Source of the DNA: Methanosarcina sp. 2.H.T.1A.6
GTDB lineage: Archaea; Halobacteriota; Methanosarcinia; Methanosarcinales; Methanosarcinaceae
DNA length: 64,000 nucleotides
Assembly: GCF_000979455.1 (NCBI RefSeq)
Contig: NZ_JJOY01000049.1
Location: forward strand, 62,001 to 126,000
Direction of reading: 5' to 3'
Of this stretch, positions 1-9,500 are shown in pieces. A model generated the notes under the pieces. It searched no databases and had not been told where the DNA came from. It worked only from the letters and a program-made list of their open reading frames with translations. The translations under genes were made by a program, and so were the position numbers. The stretch's first letter is position 1. Every line of letters starts with the position of its first letter.

Positions 1-153
1 GCACTGGTGGAGAACTATTCACCTTCCATTTCCAGTCTGATCCAGGTAGCTCTGACCTTTGTGGGGATCTCCACGGGGCTGTTAATCGGTGCTGTGATTG
101 CCGATCCTTTAAAAATAGGGTCGTATCCTCAGGTTATTGAAAAGGAAATCTAA
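1..153 (+). CDS. C-terminal end of a membrane protein (partial)
   Basis: Frame 1 is open from the window edge to a TAA at 151-153, giving the last 50 residues of a protein. The segment contains one strongly hydrophobic stretch (residues about 13-35, ending [12 protein letters not shown]) followed by a short polar tail ending in EKEI. This is what the end of a multi-spanning membrane protein looks like. The family cannot be named because the start and the rest of the protein lie outside the window. Confidence 0.6.
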   Translation, partial: ALVENYSPSISSLIQVALTFVGISTGLLIGAVIADPLKIGSYPQVIEKEI

Positions 154-326
154 ACATTAATGATTCCTTTAAACTCCATATGTGACCAGTTATTCCTTCT
201 GCCATCTGGAGATCTAAGCCCATAAAGTACAGACCAATCTTAACATATTCCTATTTATATACATATATGTAAATATTACTTTTCTAGTGTTTTTGAGGCT
301 TCTACCTGAGGGTAGAACTCTTTGGA

Positions 327-539
327 ATGTGGGAAGAAGTCATGGAAGATATCTCGAGAAAAGCTCAGACTTATGATTTGATAAGCAACAACGGCCGTGA
401 AGCTTGCCTGGCCTTTAAAGGTGTTTTTGGTGGGCTGCTGGAAGATGGTGACGGGGAATTAAACTGCTGTACATGCAGCACCGCATCTTCTTCCGGGAAC
501 GCGCATGAACCCCTTAAAGGAAAAAATAAACCTCAGTAA
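327..539 (+). CDS. Small hypothetical protein, doubtful
   Basis: A 70-codon open frame with no recognised family. It is acidic in the middle and carries a CCTC cysteine cluster near residue 48. In its favour is a good archaeal TATA-like stretch at about 254-269, some 55-70 bases ahead of the start, and no competing gene on either strand. Against it are the lack of a clear ribosome site before the ATG at 327 (a second ATG at 342 follows a weak GGGAAG) and the low-complexity tail. It may be noise or a short species-specific protein. Confidence 0.3.
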   Translation: MWEEVMEDISRKAQTYDLISNNGREACLAFKGVFGGLLEDGDGELNCCTCSTASSSGNAHEPLKGKNKPQ

Positions 540-727
540 AGGTTAGTCTGGAGTATAATGTTGCAAACCAGGAACATGCATTTATGATTTGCCAGTGCCC
601 GATCATTTAAATATCGTAAACTGCATATTGCTGCGGGTCTGAAGAGTTATGTTCTCTTTTCAAGAGCAGCTCTCTTTTCAGGAAAAAATAATTTCTTCAA
701 ATCCTTAAAAACGATCTTCCACCGATT

Positions 728-1582
728 ATGCCCCCTGAAATCACCCCAATCCTGAACGAGCCCGCCCTCACCGTCACGAACACCGAAACCGCGCTGTTAA
801 TTGCCGATGTCCACCTCGGGATCGAATGGGATCTCTACCGGAGCGGAATTAATCTGCCGAGCCGGATAAAAGACCGGCTGGACCGGGTTCTGGGCTATAT
901 ACAAACATATTCTCCTGATCGGATAGTTCTCCCTGGGGATGTGAAGCATAATGTTCCTCAGATCTCCTGGCAGGAGAAGGACGAGATCCCTCATTTTCTT
1001 GAAACGCTTGCAGAATACGCACATATAGATATTCTTCCGGGAAATCATGATGGAGGAATCGAATCTCTTTTTAGCGGACAGAAGGATATCAAGGTCCATT
1101 CGGTCCGCGGTGCGGTCATTGACGGAGTGGGGTATTTCCACGGGCATACCTGGCCTGCACCTGAACTTCTGGCTGCATCCCACGTAATTACTGCCCATAA
1201 CCATCCGACAGTCCGTTTTACCGATGCCTTTGGTTATTCTATAGTTGAACCTGCCTGGATCAGGACAAAATTCAATGTTGAAGTCCTGAAAGGGCGTTTT
1301 GGAAACCTTGATTTTGAAAACAGGAGAGATTGGGCGGACCCTGAGGTCTTTATCATGCCCGCTTTTAATGAGCTCTGCGGAGGCGTCCCATTTAATGAAT
1401 CAACACAGGAAGACCTTCTGGGTCCGATTTTCTCCTCAGGGGGGATTGAACTTGAAAATTCTGAAATGTATCTACTGGATGGGACAAGGCTCGGGCTGCT
1501 TAAAAATATCCGGAAACTGCAGCATACCAGGGTTAGAAGCAGGATCGGAAGCAGGAAACGTAATTCTAAAAGTCCATTGTGA
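728..1582 (+). CDS. Metallophosphoesterase (archaeal calcineurin-like)
   Basis: A 284-residue calcineurin-like phosphoesterase. The metal-binding motifs appear in order: ADVHLG (about residues 26-31), GDVKHN (70-75), GNHDG (105-109), GHTWP (138-142) and a final HNHP (157-160). This order fits the archaeal ICC-like/TIGR00024-type family of two-metal phosphodiesterases. The residues after about 190 are less conserved in appearance. The natural substrate is not known from sequence. The gene stands alone, with a strong hairpin 40 bases after the stop. Confidence 0.85.
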   Translation: MPPEITPILNEPALTVTNTETALLIADVHLGIEWDLYRSGINLPSRIKDRLDRVLGYIQTYSPDRIVLPGDVKHNVPQISWQEKDEIPHFLETLAEYAHIDILPGNHDGGIESLFSGQKDIKVHSVRGAVIDGVGYFHGHTWPAPELLAASHVITAHNHPTVRFTDAFGYSIVEPAWIRTKFNVEVLKGRFGNLDFENRRDWADPEVFIMPAFNELCGGVPFNESTQEDLLGPIFSSGGIELENSEMYLLDGTRLGLLKNIRKLQHTRVRSRIGSRKRNSKSPL

Positions 1583-1622
1583 GATGACCGAATAGGTAAC
1601 CAGTGGATTCATCTTTAATTAG

Positions 1623-1650
1623 AGAGCTATTTTGCTGCAAAAATAGCTCT
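1623..1650 (+). terminator. Hairpin after the phosphoesterase gene
   Basis: AGAGCTATTTT and AAAATAGCTCT form a perfect 11-bp stem around a GCTGCA loop, 40 bases after the phosphoesterase stop, followed by a short T-containing run. It is terminator-like; archaea mostly use U-tracts, so its role is inferred. Confidence 0.4.
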
Positions 1651-2047
1651 TTCGCTTAAATTTTGCAACATGCCCTGGTTTTCAAGGAAAATCGATATGT
1701 TCTCGTTTTGACTTTTAAGCTTCTGATCAAAAAAGACACGTTACTCCGTTTTTTTGTTCTAACTTTTCTTTTGAAACCCGTTCGCAGTAACATTTTTCTG
1801 TAATACCCAAATATCTTTATGAAATATAAAGATCTATTACCGACACAAATTTCCGAGTGATTTTTAGAGATTATCTGAAGCCTGGAGACTAATAACAGAG
1901 TCCTATAAAATAATTATATAAATATCATTCTTCTATTTATTTAATTGATTATATATTATTAAAATTATCAGGCAGATTTCTTCTGTTCTTCCAAAAAGCG
2001 CCATATAATCTGTTTAATATGACAAAGGTTTCAGAAAATTCCCTGGT

Positions 2048-2133
2048 CTCTAAATGATACTCTGATACTCTAAATGATATCTAAATGATATCTAAATGAC
2101 AATTACCCGCAGACATGATAATTACCCACAGAC
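2048..2133 (+). repeat. Short tandem repeats ahead of the sensor kinase
   Basis: Two repeat blocks lie side by side in the otherwise empty 600-base space upstream of the kinase. The first is four copies of a TCTAAATGATA-like unit (2048-2100). The second is a 19-bp unit ending in ATTACCC(G/A)CAGAC, present twice with two differences (2096-2114 and 2115-2133). They end about 50 bases before the kinase start, so they could fall in its promoter or leader. I see no gene in 1651-2181. Confidence 0.6.
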
Positions 2134-2181
2134 GATTAAATCGAAATTTTAAAATTATTTTTGTGATTGGAGAAGAGTGGA

Positions 2182-5100
2182 ATGGGAGGAAACTTGAGAA
2201 AGTCTGGGATTGAGGTTCTCGGAAATGTGCCCTGGAGGACACACTTCTGCCAGTTCTACCAGACAAAAGAAGATTTGACGGATATACTTATCCCATATTT
2301 CAAATCAGGGCTGGAAAATAATGAATTTTGTTTCTGGGTCACATCACAACCTTCTGGAGCAGAGGAGGCAAAAGACGCCCTCAGAATGGCTGTTCCAGAT
2401 ATTGATGATTATCTTGAAAAAGGGCAAATAGAAATTACTTCCTGCAACCAGGGACATGCAAATGAAGGTGCTTTTGATTCTGAGAAAGTCATTTCTGAAA
2501 AAGTCATAAATGATTGGGTTATAAAATTAAATCGGGCTCTAACAAATGGCTTTTCAGGGCTGAGAGCAGCAGTGAATATTTCCTGGTTGAAGGAAGGACA
2601 TAGGGATAATTTTGCTAACTATGAGAACAAAGTGAATTCTGTTATTGGAAAATACCAGACAATAACTCTGTATCCGTATTTTCTCAAAAAGGCCAGTACA
2701 GCAGATATTATTGATGCAGCCCCAAGCCATCAATTTATTTTGACCAGAAAGGACGGAAAATGGGGACGAATAGAGAACTCCAGGTGGAAAAATATAACCG
2801 GGGGTAAAAGGACAGGGGAAACTCAACAGAAGAACTGGCAAGATCTGGAGTCCCGTATCACCTCGGAAAGTGAAATCAGGTGGATATGCGAAAAAGCAGA
2901 CCTGATACTTGATAACAACGTTACGCTTCACGGCGATTTTTATACTGCTCAGGATATTGCCGTGGGCAGGAAGGCAGAAGAGGAGGTTCCGAGCCGGACC
3001 GAGCGGTTTATCAGACCTGAACTGGATAGCATTTTCTCTTCTGATAGGGAGATGGTAAACCTGGAACTTGCTGATATTATTGATACCCTGGAGATCCAGT
3101 CCCTCATGGATGATTTCTACAGGTTCGCTCACATTTCCATGGCTCTGGTCGACCTCAAAGGCAATGTTTTGGTTGGTGTCGGATGGCAGGAGATCTGCAC
3201 GAGATTCCACAGGGTCCACCCTGAGACCTTTAGGCACTGTGTGGAAAGCGATACAAGGCTATCAGCGGGGGTTCTTCCTGGAGAGTTTAAATTGTACAGG
3301 TGCAGGAACAATATGTGGGACATAGCGACTCCGATTATGGTGGGGGGTCAGCATATCGGTAATATCTTTTCAGGGCAGTTCTTTTTTGAAACCGAGACTC
3401 TAAACTACGAACTTTTCCGAGCCCAGGCCAGAAAATACGGTTTCAACGAAGAGGAATACATAGCAGCGCTTGAGAAAGTCCCGCGGCTGAAAAGGGAAAC
3501 CGTGAATGCGGGCATGAACTTCTTAATCAGGCTTGCCAACATGATCTCGCAGCTAAGTTACAGCAACATCAAGCTGTCCCGGTCGCTGGTTGAGCGTGAT
3601 GCTCTGGTGAATTCGCTAAGGGAGAGCAAGGAAAAATATCGCAGTGTTGTGGAAACAGCAAATGAAGGCATATGGATTATTGATGCTGAAGACAGGACTA
3701 TTTACGTAAATAAAAAAATGGCGGATATGCTGGGGTATGCTCAGCACGAAATGATTGGCAGATCTGAGTGGGACTTCACCGATGAAAAAGATGAGGCTGT
3801 TTCCAGAATAAATCTGGAAAAAAGGAAGCAGGGCATTGATGTAAGTCATGAATTTAAATTTATACGCAAGGATGGTTCATCTTTATGGACACTTGTAAAC
3901 ACTAAATCTTTCTTTGACAAAGATGGAAAGTTCACCGGTTCTATGGGCATGCTCACCGACATTACAGAGCGTAAACGGGTCGAGGAGGCTCTGGCTTTCG
4001 AGCGATCGCAGCTCCTGTCCATTTTTGATGGCATCGACGATGTGGTGTACGTGTCTGATCCTTATACCCATGAGGTGCTGTACGCGAACAAGGCGATGAA
4101 GGAGAAGTTTGGCATCGAATTCGTGGGAGGGCTTTGCTACCAGAAGTTCCAGAGGAGGGATTCCCCCTGTGATTTCTGTACCAATCATATTATTTTAAAG
4201 GAGAAAGGTAAGCCCTACCATTGGGAGTATCACAATACCGCGGCGGATCGGTATTTCATGATCATGGACCGGATTATCAAGTGGCCTGACGGCCGGGATG
4301 TGCGGTTCGAGATCGCAAAGGATATTACTGAACGCAAAAAAACGGAGGAAGCTCTTAAAAAAGCATACGACTATTTAGAAGAAAAAATTGAAGAACGAAC
4401 TGTCCAGCTTGAGAAGGCTTACAAATCATTGAAAGAAAGCGAGGAAGGTCTTTCAGAAGCTCAAAAATTGGCCCATATCGGAAACTGGGAATGGGATATT
4501 GCAGCTGATAAAGCTTACTGGTCCGAGGAAATGTATCGTATTTTCGGACGAGATCCCGAAAAACCAGCACCATCTTACAATGAATATTTTAATTACATAC
4601 ATCCCGATGATCGAGATTTCTATTGTGCCGCTATTAAAAAAGCTGAAAAAGGAAAACCATTTGGTATTGATTACAGGATTGTCCAGGATAATGGAGAAGA
4701 AAGCATAGTCCACCTGAAATCGGAATTTGTTATGAATGATAAAAATATCTCTGTTCGAATTAAAGGAATAGTTCAGGATATCACTGAGCGTAAAAAATCA
4801 GAAGAGAAAATTCAGGTCCTGGCGAATATTGTAGAATCATCAAATGATGCTATTGGAACTTTATCCCTTGACGGAATTATTACAAGCTGGAATAAAGGGG
4901 CAGAGCAGGTTTATGGTTATTCAGCTAAAGAAATTCTTGGAAAGGCCGGGTCCACCCTGTCTCCGCCCCATTTAAGTGAAGAAATGAAAAAATTAAGTGA
5001 ACTTATTAAACAGGGGAAAAAGATCCACTACCATGAGACTTTACGGTTAAGAAAGGATGGGAAGATAATACATGCTTCAATAACTCTTTCTCCGGTTTTT

Positions 5101-6210
5101 GATAGCCATGGAAAGCTTACTGCGATTTCTTTCATTTCTAGGGATATAACCGAAAGGAAAAGAGTAGAAGAAAAACTTCGGGAAAGTGAGGAAAAGTACC
5201 GCAACATTGTGGAGACAGCCAATGAAGGTATATTCATAATTGATGCTGAAAACATAGTCACTTACGCTAATAAGAAAATGACGGATATGCTTGGATACAC
5301 TCTGGAAGAAGTTATTGGCAGAGAGATATGGGACTTCGTCAGTGAAAAAGGTAAAGATATTGTCAAATTGAATCAGGAAAGGAGAAAGCAGGGTATCAAT
5401 GAGAGCTACGAACTGAAATTAATATGTAAGGGTGTTTCATCCTTATGGGCGCTCGTAAGTGCTAAATCCCTTTTTGATAAGGATAGCAGGTTTATGGGCT
5501 CAATTAGTATGCTAACTGACATCACCAAGAGAAAAGAGGCTGAAGAAGCTCTGGCTAATATCGAAATTGCCCGAAAAAAGGAAATCCACCACAGAATTAA
5601 GAATAATCTGCAGGTAATCTCTTCTCTGCTGGACCTTCAGGCTGAAAAGTTCAATAACAAAGAGGATATTAAGGACTCGGAAGTTCTGGAAGCCTTCAGG
5701 GAAAGTCAGGACAGAGTTATATCAATGGCTCTTATCCATGAAGAACTGTACAAAGGGGGAGGGCTCGACACACTGAACTTTTCATCGTATATCGAGGAAC
5801 TCGCAGAGAACCTTTTCCAGACATACAGACTTGGAAATGCTGATATTCAGTTAAACATGGAACTTGAAGAAAACATCTTCTTTGACATGGATGTTGCTGT
5901 CCCGTTAGGAATAATTGTTAACGAACTCGTTTCCAATTCCCTCAAACATGCATTTACTGAAAATGTAGGGGAAATTCGAATCCAGTTTTACAGAAAAGAA
6001 AAGAGCGATAAAACAAATGAATCCCTTTTCAGCTTGATAATTTCAGATAACGGGCAGGGAATTCCTGAAAATATAAAACTGGAAAATATTGAAACACTGG
6101 GACTGAAGCTTGTAAGCATCCTTGTTGATCAGCTAAATGGAAATCTGAAGCTTAAACGAGAGCATGGGACTGGATTCAGGATTTTTTTTAAGGTGGTGGA
6201 AAGCTCATAA
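2182..6210 (+). CDS. Multi-PAS sensor histidine kinase with MEDS and PocR domains
   Basis: Domain order by eye: MEDS (DcmR-type sensory domain, about 15-190), PocR ligand-binding domain (290-465), PAS1 (477-600), PAS2 (607-720, with a cysteine set ending in CDFC), coiled coil (725-760), PAS3 (760-875), PAS4 (880-990), PAS5 (1000-1120), HisKA_2 with the phospho-acceptor in EIHHRIKNN (about 1137), and a HATPase domain with NELVSNSLKHAF and DNGQGIPE (1230-1340). There is no membrane segment, so it is a cytosolic sensor. PAS1 and PAS5 are clearly an internal duplication. I prefer the ATG at 2182 because GGAG lies nine bases upstream; an in-frame TTG at 2167 has no ribosome site. No response regulator lies beside it. 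MEDS and PocR are known for sensing small organic or hydrocarbon-like ligands; the ligand here is unknown. Confidence 0.9.
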   Translation: MGGNLRKSGIEVLGNVPWRTHFCQFYQTKEDLTDILIPYFKSGLENNEFCFWVTSQPSGAEEAKDALRMAVPDIDDYLEKGQIEITSCNQGHANEGAFDSEKVISEKVINDWVIKLNRALTNGFSGLRAAVNISWLKEGHRDNFANYENKVNSVIGKYQTITLYPYFLKKASTADIIDAAPSHQFILTRKDGKWGRIENSRWKNITGGKRTGETQQKNWQDLESRITSESEIRWICEKADLILDNNVTLHGDFYTAQDIAVGRKAEEEVPSRTERFIRPELDSIFSSDREMVNLELADIIDTLEIQSLMDDFYRFAHISMALVDLKGNVLVGVGWQEICTRFHRVHPETFRHCVESDTRLSAGVLPGEFKLYRCRNNMWDIATPIMVGGQHIGNIFSGQFFFETETLNYELFRAQARKYGFNEEEYIAALEKVPRLKRETVNAGMNFLIRLANMISQLSYSNIKLSRSLVERDALVNSLRESKEKYRSVVETANEGIWIIDAEDRTIYVNKKMADMLGYAQHEMIGRSEWDFTDEKDEAVSRINLEKRKQGIDVSHEFKFIRKDGSSLWTLVNTKSFFDKDGKFTGSMGMLTDITERKRVEEALAFERSQLLSIFDGIDDVVYVSDPYTHEVLYANKAMKEKFGIEFVGGLCYQKFQRRDSPCDFCTNHIILKEKGKPYHWEYHNTAADRYFMIMDRIIKWPDGRDVRFEIAKDITERKKTEEALKKAYDYLEEKIEERTVQLEKAYKSLKESEEGLSEAQKLAHIGNWEWDIAADKAYWSEEMYRIFGRDPEKPAPSYNEYFNYIHPDDRDFYCAAIKKAEKGKPFGIDYRIVQDNGEESIVHLKSEFVMNDKNISVRIKGIVQDITERKKSEEKIQVLANIVESSNDAIGTLSLDGIITSWNKGAEQVYGYSAKEILGKAGSTLSPPHLSEEMKKLSELIKQGKKIHYHETLRLRKDGKIIHASITLSPVFDSHGKLTAISFISRDITERKRVEEKLRESEEKYRNIVETANEGIFIIDAENIVTYANKKMTDMLGYTLEEVIGREIWDFVSEKGKDIVKLNQERRKQGINESYELKLICKGVSSLWALVSAKSLFDKDSRFMGSISMLTDITKRKEAEEALANIEIARKKEIHHRIKNNLQVISSLLDLQAEKFNNKEDIKDSEVLEAFRESQDRVISMALIHEELYKGGGLDTLNFSSYIEELAENLFQTYRLGNADIQLNMELEENIFFDMDVAVPLGIIVNELVSNSLKHAFTENVGEIRIQFYRKEKSDKTNESLFSLIISDNGQGIPENIKLENIETLGLKLVSILVDQLNGNLKLKREHGTGFRIFFKVVESS

Positions 6211-6264
6211 CTCCTGTAAATTAGCTCATAACTCCTGTAAATTAGCTCATAAATCCTGTAAATT
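6202..6264 (+). repeat. 21-bp tandem repeat (3 copies) spanning the kinase stop codon
   Basis: The unit AGCTCATAACTCCTGTAAATT occurs at 6202-6222, 6223-6243 and 6244-6264, the third with one change. The first copy contains the kinase stop codon (TAA at 6208-6210), so the array starts inside the end of the gene. Confidence 0.9.
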
Positions 6265-6269
6265 AATAA

Positions 6270-6277
6270 ATTGAGTG
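6270..6277 (+). repeat. Target-site duplication, left (ATTGAGTG)
   Basis: ATTGAGTG lies directly against the outer IS256-type end that starts at 6278. The same eight bases lie directly against the opposite end at 11880-11887. An 8-bp duplication is the size expected for IS256-family insertion. Confidence 0.7.
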
Positions 6278-6335
6278 GCAGTGCGCCAATTTTTCTGTAA
6301 AATTTCCTCTATACCCTTTTAGTTTTCCTTTTTGC

Positions 6336-6488
6336 TTACTGTTCCATTAGTATATGCCTGTTTCCAGTAATCCATTCTTCATTTATATCAATCAGTATTG
6401 AGACTGTTAGTCTCAATACTGATTCCTGGTTCGGGAATGCTCCCACAACTTTGCTTCTTCTTTTGATCTCCTTGTTAGTTCTCTCCAT
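6336..6488 (-). pseudogene. IS256-family transposase, C-terminal fragment
   Basis: Reading the minus strand from 6488 gives 50 residues including EIKRRSKVVGAFPNQESVLR and INEEW, then a stop (6336-6338). This is the conserved C-terminus of IS256/mutator-type transposases. The 350 or so residues expected before it are missing. The fragment is joined almost directly to a copy of the upstream IS end (6491-6519), so most of the gene was deleted. Confidence 0.8.
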
Positions 6489-6490
6489 TA

Positions 6491-6519
6491 TATTTTACAG
6501 AACTTTCGGTACGCTACCC
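6491..6519 (+). repeat. Internal copy of the IS256-type right end
   Basis: These 29 bases (TATTTTACAGAACTTTCGGT and then ACGCTACCC) are identical, in the same direction, to 11851-11879. Here the end sits against the transposase C-terminal fragment, making 6278-6519 a MITE-like deletion derivative about 240 bp long. Confidence 0.85.
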
Positions 6520-6565
6520 GGCGTTCTCTCGAGCGCCGCTAATCACATCTTTAATAATACCTTAT

Positions 6566-9500
6566 TTATTTCTGTTCTTCCTGTCTTCTTTTGTACATAA
6601 ACACAATAAGCAGACAAGCTATCAACAGAAAAGCTATTCTGTAAATCATTTTCATTACAGGGGCTATTTTGCTTTTAATTTCTTCATTTGTCTGTGGTTT
6701 TGCAGTTTCATTTCCAGTTTCTTTTTCAACATATTCAGTCTCTTCTTCAAACTGAATCTGAGTCTCATTTTCTTCCGTCGAAGTTCTGTTCACGTCAACG
6801 TTTTCAGAAGTATCCGAAACAATACGTGCACTGCCAGTTCCACTTCCGTGACCGCTCCTGCCTCCTGAGATCTCGGCAGCAGGAAGAAGCACTTTTACGC
6901 TGCTATTCTTATTTGAAAGCTCATTGCAGCTCACAGTTGCAGTGTTGTCGATATATCCGTCACCGCCACCATTACTGTTTATGTCTTCCTGAGTTACAGT
7001 ATAGTTTCCAGTGCAAGTCCAGTTCTCTCCTACTTCAAGAACTCTATCAGCAGCTTTTGACTCCAAAGGACCTTCCAGAGTAATCATCTGGTCATTTACT
7101 GAAACTCCTGTCAGGTCAACGTTGCCTTCGTTCTTTACGAGGATCCTGTATCGAATGACATCACCGGCATTGTCGGCTACCCCATCTTTTCCATTCTCTA
7201 CTTCGATTACGGACTTGTAGATTGAATAATCCGGATTCTGTTCAATCCGGATTCCTGAACTTTCATTCTCGCTTTCATTACCGCTTTCATCAACGTAATG
7301 GATGGTAGTTTCGTTTATAGGCTCGGTCTCAGAACTGTCAAATGTCACAGTACTGTTGAGGAAACCATCTCCTCCGCCGTTATTGTTCAGATCCTCCTGA
7401 GTGACAGTGTAATTTCCAAGGTAATACCAGGCTTCTCCAACTGAGAGAATACCATCACCACCATTCGTATACCGGGTTAGAGAGGACTGATACAGCCCAA
7501 CCAAGCCAGTGTCCCCATATGGGCCGCGAAGGTTAAGCATGGAATCCCTGACACTTATATTTTTAAGGTCGATGTTTCCGTTATTTGTTACATTAACCTG
7601 GAAGCTGACAACATCTCCTGCAGAGCATATACGGCCTTCTGGACCATTTCCAGCAACATCAATCACAATTTTATTAATCTTGCAAGCAGGTTTCTGTTCT
7701 ATTGAGACTGCAGCACTATCGCTTTTTGGATTCAGTTCAGCGCAGTCAACAGTTGCTGCGTTGTTTATGAAACCGTCTCCTCCGCCATTATTGTTCAGAT
7801 CTTCCTGATTAACCGTGTAAGTTCCACAGTAAATCCAGCTTTCTCTTACTTCGAGAATTCCATCAGAATTCAGACATTCCAGAGGGCCAGTAAGATCTCC
7901 AAGAAGAGGGTCATTAACACTTACATTGGTAAGGTCAACATTACCAGTATTGTTGACTCTTATCTGGTAGCTGATGACATCTCCAGCAGAGTTTACATTA
8001 GCTGAAGGCCCGCTTCCACACAAATCGGTTACGGTTTTGTCAATGGTGTAAGCAGGGTTATATTCTAAAACAGTTATCGTGGCAAAAGTCGAATTAGTAC
8101 CATTTCCATTGCTTACTGTAAGATTTACAGTATAACTTCCTGCCTTATAAAAAGTGTGTGAAGGATGCTGCTCTGTCGAGTTCGTGCCGTCTCCAAAGTC
8201 CCAGAACCATGTGGTAGGTTCGCCTGTAGACCTGTCCGCGAAAGTGACGGTCAGGGGTTCAGTACCTGATATAGGAGTTCCATTGAACGCGGCAGTCGGA
8301 GAAGATTGTGTTACAGTTACATATCCTGTCTTACAAGTGCTGTTGTATCCACCGGCATTAAATGCCTGCAATGTGACCTTATAGGTTCCCGGAGCTGTAT
8401 AGGTGTGCGTGGGGTTAGGATCGTTTGATCCTGTGGGCTGTAGACGCCAGGTGTCGTTCAGGAGTGTGGTATCGTCAAGACCGCCCATAAGGACGATACT
8501 ACCGTCAGAAAGCGCAACGACGTTGTGATAGTACCTTCCCGACCACCCGGCATCTGCTACTTTCGTCCAGGTCCTGCCCTTATCAGTCGACCGCCAAATG
8601 TCGTGTAGGGGAGTGTTGTCAATGCCCAGACCGCCCATAAGGAGGACACTACCATCAGGCATAGCGACACTGCTGTGAGAAGTTCTTCCCATCCACCCCG
8701 AACTCCCGTTAATTAGAGTCCAGGTAGCGCCTTTGTCTTCCGACAGCCAGGTGTCATTCAGGCGGGCAGTGCCGTCAAGCCCTCCTGTGAGGATGATGCT
8801 ACCGTCAGGCAGTGAGGCACTGCTGTGGAATATCCTTCCAGTCCACCCGGCACTTTCGTTCATCCGTTTCCAGGTAGCGCCTTTATCTTCCGACCGCCAT
8901 GTGTCGTTCCTCCAGGTGGCGTCGTCAGAACCACCCATAAGGACAATACTGCCGTCAGGAAGCGCGACGCTGCTGTGATAATACCTTCCAGTCCACCCTG
9001 AACTCGCGTTCACCAGCGTCCACGTTATGCCTTTATCAGTGGACTGCCATGTGTCGTTCCTGCTGCTGGTACTGTCAGAACCACCCATGAGGACGATACT
9101 ACCATCAGGCAGCACGACGCTTGAATGATGGGCACGTGCCGACCACCCGGCATTCGATACTTTCGTCCAGGTTGCACCTTTATTTGTCGACCGCCAAACG
9201 TCATTCAATTTGTTAGTTCCATCCCAACCACCCATTAGGACGATGCTGCCGTCGGGAAGTACAACGCTGCTGTAACAGATTCTTGCCGGCCACCCGGAAC
9301 TCGCATTCATCTGTGTCCACGTTTGCGTGTATGGCTCATCGCCAAAGAACCATGCCCACCCGGTTGGATTGCCGGTAGAAAGGTCGGTGAAGGTGATGTT
9401 CATCGGAACTGTGCCCGACGTTGGGGTGCCGTTGAACGCAGCAGTCGGTACAGGGGGTGAGACCAGAATGTACCCAGCCCTTGAGGACGTGTTAGTTCTT

